From contig JANVCC010000064.1 of assembly GCA_025345505.1 (NCBI GenBank), positions 1,989,560 through 2,053,559 of the forward strand: a stretch of DNA of 64,000 bases. The letters are read 5' to 3'. The position numbers and the translations under genes are program-made. The stretch comes from Todiramphus chloris collaris (lineage: Eukaryota; Chordata; Aves; Coraciiformes; Alcedinidae). Below are positions 49,201 to 59,075 of the stretch, piece after piece (position 1 is the stretch's first letter; every line of letters starts with the position of its first letter). The notes under the pieces are model-generated. The model had not been told where the DNA came from. It ran no database searches and worked only from the letters and a program-made list of their open reading frames with translations.

Positions 49201-49438
49201 CCAGACGCTGGAAGCGGAGCCGGGGAGCCAGGAAAGCGGCGTCGGGACGAAAGCGGAGAACGACGGAGCGGCCGAAAGCCGCGAGCCTGAGGGCCAGTTG
49301 CCCCGGGGGTGCGGGCAGGCGGGCGGGCAGCACCGGCTGAGCCTCCCGGGGAGGCGGCGGCGGCGGCAGCGCCCACGCGTGACACAGCAGCAGCAAGTGG
49401 AGCGGAGCCCGGCCCCCCAGCAGCGCCCGCCGCCCCAT
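36490..49438 (-). CDS. ADAMTS8: ADAMTS8, secreted zinc metalloprotease with thrombospondin repeats (complete, nine exons)
   Basis: This is an extracellular matrix proteoglycanase of the ADAMTS1/4/5/8/9/15/20 group. Nine minus-strand coding exons join with consistent phases to 905 codons plus stop. Order: signal peptide (about 1-23), prodomain with furin site RRAKR (173-177), catalytic domain from F178 with zinc motif [11 protein letters not shown] (326-336) and a Met-turn near 354-355, disintegrin-like region, central TSP1 repeat (about 487-545), Cys-rich region, spacer, then two C-terminal TSP1 repeats (about 798-849 and 852-905). Human ADAMTS8 is 889 residues with only one C-terminal TSP1. 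Here the prodomain is shorter than the human one, lacking its acidic Glu-rich insert, and a third repeat is present. No cysteine lies close to the furin site. It is divergent from ADAMTS15 and tandem with ZBTB44. Confidence 0.95.
37223..38315 (-). other. ADAMTS8: ADAMTS8 intron 8
   Basis: 1.09 kb with no repeat family or additional exon recognised. Confidence 0.85.
38316..38491 (-). CDS. ADAMTS8: ADAMTS8 exon 8: cysteine-rich domain to start of spacer
   Basis: 176 bases, phase 0 to phase 2. Read from the acceptor tttcctag it gives [19 protein letters not shown] and then [15 protein letters not shown], the conserved ADAMTS Cys-rich signature. The donor is ATCCAA|GTAAGG. Other frames over this segment look open but are shadows. 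Confidence 0.93.
38577..38749 (-). CDS. ADAMTS8: ADAMTS8 exon 7: cysteine-rich domain
   Basis: 173 bases, phase 1 to phase 0. It starts [13 protein letters not shown] and ends SEFKVFEAK, with donor AAA|GTAAGA. The sequence [19 protein letters not shown] is almost invariant in the family. The following intron is only 85 bases long. Confidence 0.95.
39044..39227 (-). CDS. ADAMTS8: ADAMTS8 exon 6: central thrombospondin type 1 repeat
   Basis: 184 bases, phase 0 to phase 1. It contains [19 protein letters not shown], with the WxxW mannosylation pattern and the CSxTCG O-fucosylation site, and ends CHTDECPPD. Confidence 0.95.
39228..39865 (-). other. ADAMTS8: ADAMTS8 intron 5 with CR1 insertion
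   Basis: This 638-base intron is partly filled by a CR1 3' end at about 39635-39742. The rest is unremarkable. Confidence 0.85.
39635..39742 (+). mobile_element. CR1 LINE 3' end, sense
   Basis: The plus strand reads 'gtgctgagggacgtgggttagtggtgacctggcagtgctgtgttaaggttggactcgatgatcttaaaaggtcttttccaacctaaatgattctatga'. This is a typical CR1 3' terminus with its ATTCTATGA end. It is opposite in orientation to the host gene. Confidence 0.93.
39866..40164 (-). CDS. ADAMTS8: ADAMTS8 exon 5: disintegrin-like domain
   Basis: 299 bases, phase 1 to phase 0. It starts GDCLLDAP, contains [16 protein letters not shown], which is typical of ADAMTS disintegrin-like modules, and ends ALKPQ at donor CTCAG|GTAATG. 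It lacks an RGD, as the family does. Confidence 0.95.
40352..40519 (-). CDS. ADAMTS8: ADAMTS8 exon 4: zinc motif end and Met-turn
   Basis: 168 bases, phase 1 to phase 1. It supplies the second and third zinc ligands ([11 protein letters not shown]) and the Met-turn region KHHMMAP, and ends FLDGGHG. The donor is CACG|GTAAGG. Confidence 0.95.
40520..40853 (-). other. ADAMTS8: ADAMTS8 intron 3
   Basis: This 334-base intron splits the HExxH motif. It contains the 25-bp tandem repeat (40581-40653) and a C-run at 40821-40834. Confidence 0.85.
40581..40653. repeat. Tandem repeat, 25-bp unit, about three copies
   Basis: The unit is CACATGCACTGATTTACACATCAGG, with starts at 40581, 40610 and 40635. 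The first copy carries an extra GATT. It lies inside ADAMTS8 intron 3. Confidence 0.9.
40854..40986 (-). CDS. ADAMTS8: ADAMTS8 exon 3: catalytic domain up to the zinc motif
   Basis: 133 bases, phase 0 to phase 1, starting [17 protein letters not shown] and ending TLAHEL plus the first base of Gly. The intron splits the HExxH zinc motif between Leu and Gly. It has the first ligand His326 and catalytic Glu327. Confidence 0.95.
41217..41456 (-). CDS. ADAMTS8: ADAMTS8 exon 2: catalytic domain
   Basis: 80 codons, phase 0 at both ends (acceptor ccctgcag, donor ACAG|GTCTGA). It starts [18 protein letters not shown] and ends TAILLTRQ. In neighbouring ADAMTS15 the equivalent sequence is fused to exon 1 without an intron. 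Confidence 0.95.
46460..46745. promoter_or_regulatory. Candidate intronic enhancer (AT-rich, motif-dense)
   Basis: Within GC-rich surroundings this segment holds TAATTAAG, AGATAACAAG (GATA-like), an ATTGATT-aga-AATCAAT inverted repeat (46548-46564, PBX/HOX-like), AACAATG (SOX-like), TGGTAATTAAAG and TGTGGTTA (RUNX-like). Composition and motif density suggest a conserved non-coding element. Conservation is not visible from one sequence. Confidence 0.35.
48600..48810. repeat. Purine-rich low-complexity tract
   Basis: These are irregular GGATGGAGGG/GGACGG-type repeats just inside ADAMTS8 intron 1, next to exon 1. Open frames here are compositional. Confidence 0.7.
48827..49438 (-). CDS. ADAMTS8: ADAMTS8 exon 1: signal peptide, prodomain, start of catalytic domain
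   Basis: The ATG at 49438 lies about 65 bases downstream of a TATA box. The 204 codons are very GC-rich. A hydrophobic [12 protein letters not shown] core is followed by a Pro-run. The furin motif RRAKR precedes [18 protein letters not shown], which is diagnostic for ADAMTS8. The donor is GTAGAG|GTAAGG (phase 0). Confidence 0.95.
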
Positions 49439-49502
49439 CGCCCGGCCCTGCCGCCCCGCCGGGCTCCCCCGCAGCCTCCGCGCCCGCTTCCCGAGCCCGC
49501 TG

Positions 49503-49510
49503 TATTTATA
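49503..49510 (-). promoter_or_regulatory. ADAMTS8: ADAMTS8 TATA box
   Basis: The minus strand reads AGTATAAATACAG, a strong TATA box, 65 bases upstream of the ATG at 49438. Transcription would begin around 49475, giving a leader of about 35-40 bases. The surrounding sequence is GC-rich, and the assembly gap begins about 110 bases further upstream. Confidence 0.75.
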
Positions 49511-49621
49511 CTTTCTCCCCCCGGCTTTGACATAAGAGGTTTATTTTTGATCTCTCCGCTGTTCCCCCCACTCCCCTCCCCTGCCAGCCAGAGCCTGGGG
49601 GAGGAGGAGAAGTGAAAGAAA

Positions 49622-49721
49622 NNNNNNNNNNNNNNNNNNNNNNNNNNNNNNNNNNNNNNNNNNNNNNNNNNNNNNNNNNNNNNNNNNNNNNNNNNNNNNN
49701 NNNNNNNNNNNNNNNNNNNNN
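49622..49721. other. Assembly gap, 100 N
   Basis: Exactly 100 N, with an A-run on the right and a purine-rich sequence on the left. It lies in the proximal upstream region of ADAMTS8, so part of that promoter is missing. Confidence 0.99.
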
Positions 49722-49817
49722 AAAAAAAAAACCCCGAAAAAACCAACAACCCGCTTTTGGATGCGATTTGAGGCCAATCAGGCGCCGGGAGCCCCGCCTG
49801 CCTCCAAGTGTCAACTC

Positions 49818-50212
49818 CAGCCTGTTACTCTCCCAGCATTAACCCCTTCAGCCTGGAGAAGAGGAGACTCTGGGGAGACGTTATTGCAGCCTTCAGGACT
49901 TCACAGGGCCTGGCAGAAAGATGGGGACGGACTTTTGAGCAGGGCCTGTTGGGACAGGACAAGGGGTGATGGTTTGAAACTAAAAGAGGGAGATTTAGAG
50001 CAGAGAGAAGGAAGAAATATTTTATGCTGAGGGTGGGGAGAGCCTGGCCCAGGCTGCCCCGAGAAGTGGCTGATGCCCCATCCCTGGAACCATTCCAGAG
50101 GCCAGGGCTCTGAGCACCCTGCTCTAGTTGCAGATGTCCCTGCGGGGGGGTGTTGGATGAGATGAGCTTGAAAGGTTCCTTCCAACCCAAACCTGTCTAT
50201 GAGTCTATGATT
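49818..50212 (+). mobile_element. CR1 LINE fragment, sense (about 390 bp)
   Basis: It reads 'cagcctggagaagaggagactctggggagacgttattgcagccttc', 'gagggagatttagag', 'aaatattttatgctgagggtgg', 'gaagtggctgatgccccatccctgga' and ends 'ttccttccaacccaaacctgtctatgagtctatgattca'. This is the longest CR1 copy in the window. It is 5'-truncated and non-coding, and lies between the two divergent ADAMTS promoters. Confidence 0.94.
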
Positions 50213-53200
50213 CAGGCCAGTCTCTGCCCTCCTGCTTGCTGGGGTCTGAGTCTCATTGCTGGGGCTTAGGGAGGGGGTCCTGCCCCGGGGCTGGGATCTT
50301 GCACCTGTTTTTTTTCCCCCTTCCCTTATTTCCCCACCATATGAGGATTACTCTTCACTTCCACCCAGCATCCCTTCTCTTCTGGAAAGCCCCAGGCCCT
50401 TGCCAGCTGGAGAACATCTCATTCCAGCCTTCAAGGCAGAAGGTGCCTGGAGAGTTTTCACCCCATGGTTCCCATGTTCTTTGCTCAGCCAGGGACAGAG
50501 AGGGCTTTGGGCCCCAGGGAAAGCTCCAGCAGTGACACACACAAGGAGGTTTCCATGCCCTGCATGAACAGCTGGGTCCATGTGGGGTTTCCTTCATCTG
50601 GAATAAGGCAACAGACTAAGTCAGACTTGTGGAAAATACCTATGAGAATAAAACAATGCAGCCAGCTCCTCCTGTGGCTTTTTTTTTTTGAGGGGGTGGG
50701 GGGAGGTTGTGTGACTTCATTTAAAACCCAGATCTCCCCCTTTCACATGGAGTTTTTCTTCTTCCCCTCATTCCCTTGCAGAGAGTGAGAAATCCTACAG
50801 GAGTACAAAAGTCCTGTGTTGTAGAGCCAGGTAGCTCCTGTCATGTGCTCAGTGGTGGCAAACACCAGGAGACGGGCAGACACGCGCTGTCCCTGGCTGG
50901 GAACCCGCTCAGCACCAGGGAACAACCAGCTGTAATGGAGAAAGGGAAATCACTCCTTATATCTTACTCTTTTTTTCCTTCTAAGCCCTCCTTCCCCATT
51001 AGTTCATGAGATTCCTGACCTCTGGAGCACCCTTTGTGCAGTACTGAGATATTCTGGGATGTCCTTGCTGCAGTCTGGGGGTGGTGGGTCCTATCCAGTT
51101 CCACACTCTGATTTTCTAAACCTTTTACAGGGTGTAGCACAAGCTCAGGACCAGGCTTATGCTCCTTCTGCCTTGCTGTGGATGCAACCCCAAGGACCAG
51201 CTCCTCTACACTGTGGGGTGCTTTATTTTTTTTTCACCTTAAACTAATCCTAAAGAGATCTGCAAGGCTAAAGCAGCATTTGGCACCTCGGGGTTCCTGG
51301 GAAACCAGAGTCTGGCCACGGCTGGGCACAGGGTTAAAGGCTTCTCTCCCTTTACTCGAGGATGTATTTACATCTGCCTCTCTATTATTATCTCCACTTA
51401 AAAGCCACATCCCTACCTATATAGTAAACACACAGCCCTGGCTCTAAATAGCCGCGCTGCCCTGGGGCCAAGGCTCTGATTACTTCTTTTTAAAGTGCGG
51501 GCTTTGCGGAGGGGAGAAAATAATAATTCAAAAGCAAAAGAAAAGCATCCCGGGCCATGGTGTAGTTTGGTCAGGGCCATCTCAGCAGGGCTGCGTACCG
51601 CCCGCGCTCCCTCGACGCCCAGCACCTTGGCCGCTCTCCCCTGGCAGCTGGGAGCCCCCTCTTCTCCTGGCTGCAGCTCAGCAGCTGGAGTGCCTTCTTC
51701 ACGGTGGCCAGGGTGGCTTTTCCTCCCTCCACAGCTTCACCGGCCTGGGGAGAAAACACAGTTTATGGTTTAAAACCTGAAGGAAAGCACAGAGGCAGGA
51801 CCAGAGGCTAAAGGAGAGCCCTGACTCTGCCTCCTCCAACCCCAAGCCCCACTGGAGATGCCCGCACCAACACAGAGCTCCCTGGGCTTGGCTTTGCTGG
51901 GGGAGAGTGGGCGAGGAGAGGTGGTGGCCCCGCTCTGAACTAGGACAGGTAGAGCTGCAGGCGACACGGGGCACGTCTCTCTGACAGGATGCAATTTATT
52001 CCCAGCTTTCCGCTCTCTCTCCGAGCTGCATCTTTGATCTCGGAGGACACGCTTGCATCTTAGCTTGAAGGCACCTCTGGTTTTCATTAGCGGCTCGCTC
52101 TGCAAACGGTAGCTGGAATTTCTCGTAGCCGATACGAGCCCGGCGAGGCTCGTTAGGAACCAGCTTGAAGGCACGTTGGGCAAAAACCTCACCTGGCTGC
52201 CCCTCTGCAGCCCCTCCCAGCAGAGGACGAGGCACCCCAAGGCTTTTTGGGGTTCCTTGCAGGCCATGCTGCCCCCAAAGCTCGCCTGCTCCTTGGGGCT
52301 GGGGCTCTCATTGCTATGGGGCTGGCTGAGCATGTGCAAGCCATTAACTCCCCAGCCACTGTGATTTAGAGGCCTTTTTGATCACACAGCTTGCAAACGG
52401 CTGCCCCGCTCCCCCCACCCCCACGTCCCCAGCTCTGCAAAGCCAGGCGGCCAGCGGCTCCCTCCCGCATCCTTCCTGGAGGGACAAGCCCTGCCCAGCA
52501 CCCATCTCCCGCGGGAAGTTTGGCTGCCAGGATGAGGCCCACGTTGCCTTTGCTGCTCCTGCTCTGCATCAGCCAGCTTACCCTGTTTCGGGGGCCTCTG
52601 GGATGTTTTCCTGTGCTCTCCTTGCTCTGCAAACAGGCTCGCATCCCAGTTTGCAGTGCCAGGCTGTTGTTTGAGGTATTTCCCTGTTTGCTTTGCCCTC
52701 ATCTCCGGGAGAATTATTTGAACTATCAACAGAACAGCTACAAGCTCCAAAAAATATTACCACTAGATGTCAGTGCCTCCCTACACTGAGTGATGGGGAA
52801 GCCAAAATCCATCCCTGCCACGGAGCAGATCCTCCAGCAGAAAGAGCAGAGAGGCCCCTGCTAACCCCACATGATGCCAAAAGAAGGAATTCCCTTAGTT
52901 TACACTTTAAATTTAGCAGGTGAGAAGAAATCTGTCCCAGAAAAGCAGCTGGGCTTTAAATCAGGGCTCTGTCCTTGTGTCCCATCCCGTTCTCTCCAGT
53001 GAAACCAGCTCAGCTGCAAAGGTTGTCAAGGGAGATTTGGGGGAACTGGTCTGTCTCGAGGTTGGCATGAGAAAGGGCAATTTGGGCTTGATTTGGAGAA
53101 TTGAGTGAGTACCAACAAGTCGATTAAGCAGCAAAATGTGCCATCCCAGGATAAAGCTCTCTGTTCAACCACAGCCAGGAGAGGGCCCCCCTGCATTACA

Positions 53201-53525
53201 AGTAGTTTTTTTTTTTAACCTCAAAAACCTGTACAAAAAAAGGTGGTTTTGTACCTTCCCCTTAGTTCAATATCTGAGCCTCCCATCCCTGGAGACCACG
53301 CACTGAGAGCGTGTGGCATTCTGTGGCTGTGAGAGTGATGCTGGGGAAACTAATTCCTACTGGGGGCCTTGAATGTGGGGAAAAACCTGATTTCTTTAGG
53401 ATTTAGGGAAGGGAGGGGACAGCCAGGCTGGGTCTTGGTTTATCAGCTGATGATGCCATCTCTGAAAACTCAGTGCCAGAGATGCAGCGTAAGCTGGGTA
53501 CCTCGTGAGCAAAGGGTCGCAGTCG

Positions 53526-53568
53526 GGATTGGATTGGATTGGGTTGGGTTGGGTTGGATTGGGTTGGA
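53526..53568. repeat. Pentanucleotide microsatellite (GGATT/GGGTT)n
   Basis: About eight pentamers alternate GGATT and GGGTT. It is a simple repeat, not the telomeric hexamer. Confidence 0.9.
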
Positions 53569-54067
53569 AGGATTCTACCTCTGGTTTCTAACCCACCTTA
53601 AGGCACCTCCGTATTTCTTCTCTATTTTTAATCGCATTTTTGATTTGTAATGCCATCCGCTGCAGCCAACGACGTTTCACACCTTGACTTGCAGAGCAAG
53701 AACGTGTCACCAGAGGGCAACCTTGCTTCAGGGTGCCCTGCGAGCTCCAGTTGCGTGCAGGTGTGGCCATAAGGGAAGCAGGTTGATGGCTTTCCAAAAT
53801 CAAGGGCTAAATCCTGATTCCAGCACTTCAGCCCCTTCCCAGACTCCGTGCTCCCTGGGGAGCTGCTTCTCCACTTCCTGGCTGTGTCTTGAGGCTTGTG
53901 AGGTGTCCTGAGATCAGCACATCAATGAGAAGAGCCTCCAAGGATCTCCTGGTCCTTCCCCTTGCAAAGCTGTGTCCAGCCTGGAATTAAAACCCTCTAA
54001 ATTGGGCAGAGACCTCCAATGCTGCCCTAGGGCTGCTTTTCCTATGAACCAGCACATAAATAGGCAA

Positions 54068-54107
54068 GAAAGGTTGGACCAGATGATCCTTGAGGTCCCT
54101 TCCAACC
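54068..54107 (+). mobile_element. CR1 LINE 3' remnant, sense
   Basis: It reads 'aaaggttggaccagatgatccttgaggtcccttccaacct', a highly typical CR1 3' segment. The terminal ATTCTATG repeat is missing, so it is an old or truncated copy. Confidence 0.8.
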
Positions 54108-57100
54108 TGTTACATCAAAACATCAAAACAGAAGGAAATAAATGCAGCAAGTTACAATTGAAAATACACTTCTCTAGAAAGAAAAAAAACCCCTCCCATA
54201 TCTGAATCCCACACACGATTCTTGCATGGTTTATGGTCTGATGAAAACGAATCAGCTTCATAATGGTTTGCCTGAGTAATCAGCAACCTCAGCTGGTGAA
54301 GCTCCGTCCCCTCTGGTTTATTCCAGATGTGCATTATTCGGACAACCTTTCAGGCTTACCCAGATCTGCAGCTTCACCTTTTTCTTTTTTCCAAGCTCAG
54401 TGTCTTTATGGACCTTTGGTTTATGTGTTTCTAGCGTGAGCACCGCGTTAAACTGGTGAATCAAGGATGGGCCCTGTCTCAGGCAGGTGGGACAGTATAG
54501 AGCTGTGCATTCCTGGGTCATAAATCTGAAGGTGTATGAAGGCTGAAGGTGTGTTAAGGATGAAAAGAAAAATAAATGTGGCTTTTGGGATATGTGGGAC
54601 CATCGTCTGGCTCCTCTAAATTTCCACTTACTGTTTTAAAACGCACTGGAAAAACCTGTGTCTGTCTCCCTTCAAACAAGAGAGAGACTTAACTACAAAG
54701 AGGGGTGAAGAGAGAGGGGAATTTTGGGTGATTTCTGGGTAGATGAACTATCAGCAGGCCCAGGACTTGCAATACTGTCTGGAAATCAGGCTCTGCCAGA
54801 CGCCAGAGGTGACACTGTACATCAGGACCATGCGAGAAGGCAGTGGAGATGCTCCTGCTGCAGAAGCAATGAGACAAGGCACAGAAGCAGGCTCATTTGG
54901 GTTTTGTGCTGTTGCACACAGACTTTGAAAACACAGACCCTCTTCTCTCATGGGGCAGGTAAAGAGCTGCTGCCATCCCTGTTCGGCGGAAGAACTGCAG
55001 GAAACCTGAGGCAGAACCTCCTGCCCATCTCCAGTCGCTATCATCTGAACCAGAATAAATCTAATTAAATTCAGCACCTTCCCAGACCGAGGATGGAGCA
55101 GGTTTTAGGTTGCAAAGACCTCCACGTGCTCAGGTTTCTTGTGTATCTCTCCCTCAATGACCCTAGCTAGACCCAGCCAGGTTTTTTTCTCCAAACGTTT
55201 CTTTCCTGGAAAGCCTCCTAACAGCTCTCTTTGACTCATCTTCAGTCCCTGGAGAGGATCCTCCTTCCTGCCCATGTGGTGGGGAGCTGGGAGAGCACAG
55301 TCTGAACTTTTGGGTGAGAGCCCAGGCCTCTGATCTGCCAACCTTTCAGCTAAAGACAAGTGAATGGTTTGCAACATCAGCTTTTCCCTGCCTACAGCCC
55401 TTATCTTTGGTGTGCAGCTCCCAAATGGTCTCTTTAAAATAAGTTTTTTGGGGTTGTTTTTTTGTGAACTAGAACCCCAAAGAGATAGGTGAGGTTTGCT
55501 GGTTGCGTTTTTTTGTCTTCTTTGAGCTCTAAATTCACACCCTTGATATTGCAACAATAATAAAAAGAAAAGAAAAGAAAACCTTATCTCACTTCCCAGA
55601 GACACTTGGGATGAAGCAGGAGGAAGGTGGGAAAAGGAGGGTCCAAGCAGGCAAGCTCATGCTGATGTTTCAAGATCAAGGGGAGCAGTGGATTAGGCCT
55701 GAGTGAGGTAGGTTTTACCTTTTACCTAGCTTTTCTAGGCAAAGATCAAAGTACGAACTAAATTTACCTTATATACCTTCATGTACCTTATGTGTAGCTG
55801 TTTGGTGAGATCCAAAGGCATCTTCCGTCTCTGTTCCCTGCTTACCACATGCTCTCCTTTAGGTCAACCTATATCCAGCCCATTTCCATTAAATCTTCCA
55901 CAGGGGGTGAAGAGCAGCCAGATGCAGCCCCAAAGACCTGCAGAGTGAGACCAAGGTGGGTTCTTGCACCAGCTCCTTCATGCAGATGTAAAGAGCTGCA
56001 AGAAACTGCCAGGAGATCCCTGAAGAAGGGACCTGCCTGCTGTCTCCTGACCCTGACCCTCTCCTGTTGTGACCGATCACTGTAATCTGCTTCTTTGTGT
56101 TGGCAGGAGACATAACAGAGAGATTCTCCTCTGCCCAGCCTGGCTCGAGTGGGCTGTGCCGCAGAGATAGAAGAGTCCTGAGCAGATGCCACAGCCCTGG
56201 CACTGCTCAAGGGCTTTGTCTGGGTCCTCTCTAGTGACAGGGACTGGGAAAATCACATCGTGTCCATGAGCTAGAGGAAAAATAAAACAAAAATATGCCT
56301 CCCTTCTTGTCTGGAGTGCTCTGAGATGCACCAGTAGCTGCCTGTAAAGGGTGAGTCCTAAGGGCAATGTATGCTCCGTACATTCAGCAGCTTTTCTACT
56401 TACTGTGGGCAGGAGAATGAACCTGTTTCAACCCCAAAGGTGCTGGCACATCATTAACATCACAGGACAGAGCGAGTCCAGTAAAACCCAGTCTCTGATG
56501 GGATGGAGTGTGTCTCAGCTCAGGCAAAGCCAAAACACTTACATTTTCCGCCTGCCTTTCCCCATCAGGAGACAATCAGATGTTCTCCAGGCTGGAGGTA
56601 AAGTTCTGCCAGTTGGGTTTGACTCATTCTCTGCTGCTGGAGCAGATCTACCAGATGGAGGGGCTGGAGCTCCCAGGGCAGGGATGACTAACCCTGGCTT
56701 AATGACCTCTAGGCTGGGGTACCTGGAGCCAAGGTGCTCTTGCAGTGCACATAGGGGCCTTCTTCCTCCTCACTTTCCCATCTGCTCCTGCTTCTTGCAG
56801 CTCAGCATATGGGGCCTTCTGCTGTGTCTTTCCCCAGTGCTGAACACCAAACACTGCCTGAGATGATGCAAGTGCTGCTGCCCACCCATTGAGCGTGAAG
56901 GGAAAGAGAATTTACTGTCTTTAAACATGAAGCCACAAAGAACAAACAGAGTGGAAGTGTGTGTGTGTGGGGGGAAGTGCAACAGCCTCCCCATCCCGCT
57001 CAGGACCCCGGCACAGCTTCAGAAATAGGATTCACTCCCAAAATGTCCTCTGGAGCCCCAGGCTCAGCCCAGAGCTGGATGCTGCTGCTGTAAGGTGGCA

Positions 57101-58640
57101 CCCGTGGGACCATGTGACATCCTGGGTGCTGCTACAGTCTCTGGATAAACTTCTGCTGATCAGGGCAGTGCTGTGGGATGGAGAAGTTCCGCCTGGCACC
57201 TTGAGATGTTCTGGGTTATGTCCTTTTCCCCTTTCACCTTCACTCCCTGTGCTGCCCGTTTTCTCTTCGCAGTCCTATCGACATCCCGGGACACACTGCA
57301 CTTTGGCCAGCAGACAAAATCCCTGATTCACTGAGCCCAGCACAGTCAGATGATTATTTTGTGTCACAAGTTCAGCTGCAAGGCACACGACTGAGCAAAC
57401 CATGGCGTGGGGAAGCGCTGGCACCAAAACTAGGCAGGCTGCAGGCTCTGGGCTCTGTGTCTTGAGCAACAGCCTTGGCTTATTTTTCATGTATATATAA
57501 TTTTTTAAGCTGTGCTTGCAGCCTCTACTGAGGCTTGAAACCACATCCAAATCAGCCTGTCTGTGGAAAGGACTTAATTTTACCATTAAACCAACCCAGA
57601 GTGCTGGAAAAGGGAGTGTGCTGTGAGGATGTGCATGGCTTGGGTGCCAGGTGGTAGCTTGGGAGCAGTATAGGAATATCCATCCTTCCCTCTGGGCACA
57701 AAACCAGCTTGTGTGGAAGCTAAGCTGTTGCAGGGTAAAAAGACCCAATGGTCTTTTTGCTCTGTGCAGCCCATGCTGATGTTGGGGTGCTTATTGCTGT
57801 CAATATATCTATTTCCCAGCAACAGATGGTTACTGAGGACTCGTCATTACTCTCCTTCTAGCTGTTCTGCTTTAGAAAATCCCATCTATTATGACATTCT
57901 TCTACCTCCCTGTAGCTGCCCCAGCATCCTCCCCTGGTCCAAAATACTGTTCTGAGGATCACCGTGTTTGGTGGGCACGGGGAAATTCCTATATACTCCA
58001 TATAGTGTGTTGTGGGGTCTCAGAGGAGGGAACATTATGTCTATTAATACTTACCGAGTGCTTCCTTTGGTGGCCCTGGGGCTTCAGAGAGGCTGAGCTC
58101 TTCCTGAGAAGTGGAAACCACCCCTTTGCCCCTTGGCTGGAGCCGCGGAAGCAGGCTGGGGTAGGGTAGTGAGGGATGCACCGAAAGCTGGGCCCCTGGG
58201 GAGAGGAGCACCGGGGTACCCCTGGTCTGGAGGCACAGAAGGTGAGGCTATCGGGGCAACAGGTCTGAAGGTGGCAGGAAGGACACAACCTGGTGCAAGA
58301 CTTATCTGGGCTGTGAAAAAAACTATTAACGTATCTTCCGGGAAGAAGTCCGAGAGTTAAACCCTCAGCTGCCGAACAGCAGGTCCTCCCACACTGCTGA
58401 ACTGTCCCAAACACCAGCGAGGACCTTTCACCTTCACTGCCCATCCCTGCCCAACCAGACCCACCCCTTGGGGGGGGGGGGGCGGCATAGACCTTCATCC
58501 TGCCCCTTCTCTTAGAGCAAGGACCGGAGATACGGGAGGATCCCTGGGGAACGGGCGGGAGGGAGCCCGGGGGACAGGAGCATCCCCGCAGGGCTGCAGG
58601 GTTCTCCTCTAGCTGCAGGCGAAGAGGCAGTCGCTCCCCC

Positions 58641-58674
58641 CATCCCGTACCACCTCCCATCCCGTACCACCTCC
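58641..58674. repeat. 17-bp direct repeat, two copies
   Basis: CATCCCGTACCACCTCC occurs twice back to back, followed by a partial third copy, about 195 bases upstream of the ADAMTS15 TATA box. Confidence 0.9.
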
Positions 58675-58868
58675 CATCGCGGTGCCGTCCCCGCCCCGGG
58701 GAGGTGGCAGGGGCAGCCCCGGGCGGAGCGCGGCTCTCCCGGCCCCGCTCCTCCGCCAGCCCCGCTCCGCTCCTCTGCTCCCGGCCCCCCGCACCGGAGT
58801 GGCTGCGATGGGGCCAAACCGCGCCCCGTTTCCCCCTCTTCCTCCCCTCCACCCCCTCGGTCCCGCCG

Positions 58869-58876
58869 TATATAAA
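58869..58876 (+). promoter_or_regulatory. ADAMTS15: ADAMTS15 TATA box
   Basis: TATATAAA sits 207 bases upstream of the start codon, so transcription should begin near 58900. An in-frame ATG at 58881 is only a few bases downstream of the TATA box and would not be in the mRNA. This supports the ATG at 59076 as the start. Confidence 0.75.
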
Positions 58877-59075
58877 CCCGATGCGCCCCATAAGGCAGGT
58901 AGCGGCGGGGCAGCCGGTTCGCACGGCCGCTCCGCTCCCCTACGGGTTTGGGAAGAGAAAGAGGAGGAGGAGGAGGAGGGAGGGAGGAAGGGGGGGGGGC
59001 CGAGTCTTGCTTTCTCTCCACCCCCCCCGACCTCCCCCAAACCCCGATGCCGCCGGCGTGAGCCCCGCCGGGACG

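Larger units (their letters stand above)
50213..58868. other. Intergenic spacer between ADAMTS8 and ADAMTS15
   Basis: No gene was recognised. It holds a CR1 tail (about 54068-54107), a pentameric GGATT/GGGTT tract (53526-53568), an AAAAG-type tract (about 55560-55580), overlapping CpG palindromes at 52122-52153 and many short open frames without support. The last few hundred bases merge into the ADAMTS15 CpG island. Confidence 0.75.

Noticed and set aside
51770..52339. 189-codon minus-strand open frame in the ADAMTS8-ADAMTS15 spacer
   Set aside because: No recognisable family, composition unlike coding sequence and no supporting neighbours. It could at most be part of a non-coding transcript.
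52391..52789. Plus-strand open frame containing MRPTLPLLLLLCISQL, signal-peptide-like
   Set aside because: The rest has no recognisable domain, both flanks are Pro/Ala-rich or AT-rich, and there is no promoter or splice context. Probably chance.
58704..59075. N-terminal extension of the ADAMTS15 frame upstream of 59076
   Set aside because: The frame is open, but it crosses the TATA box and presumed transcription start. The hydrophobic signal peptide begins at 59076.
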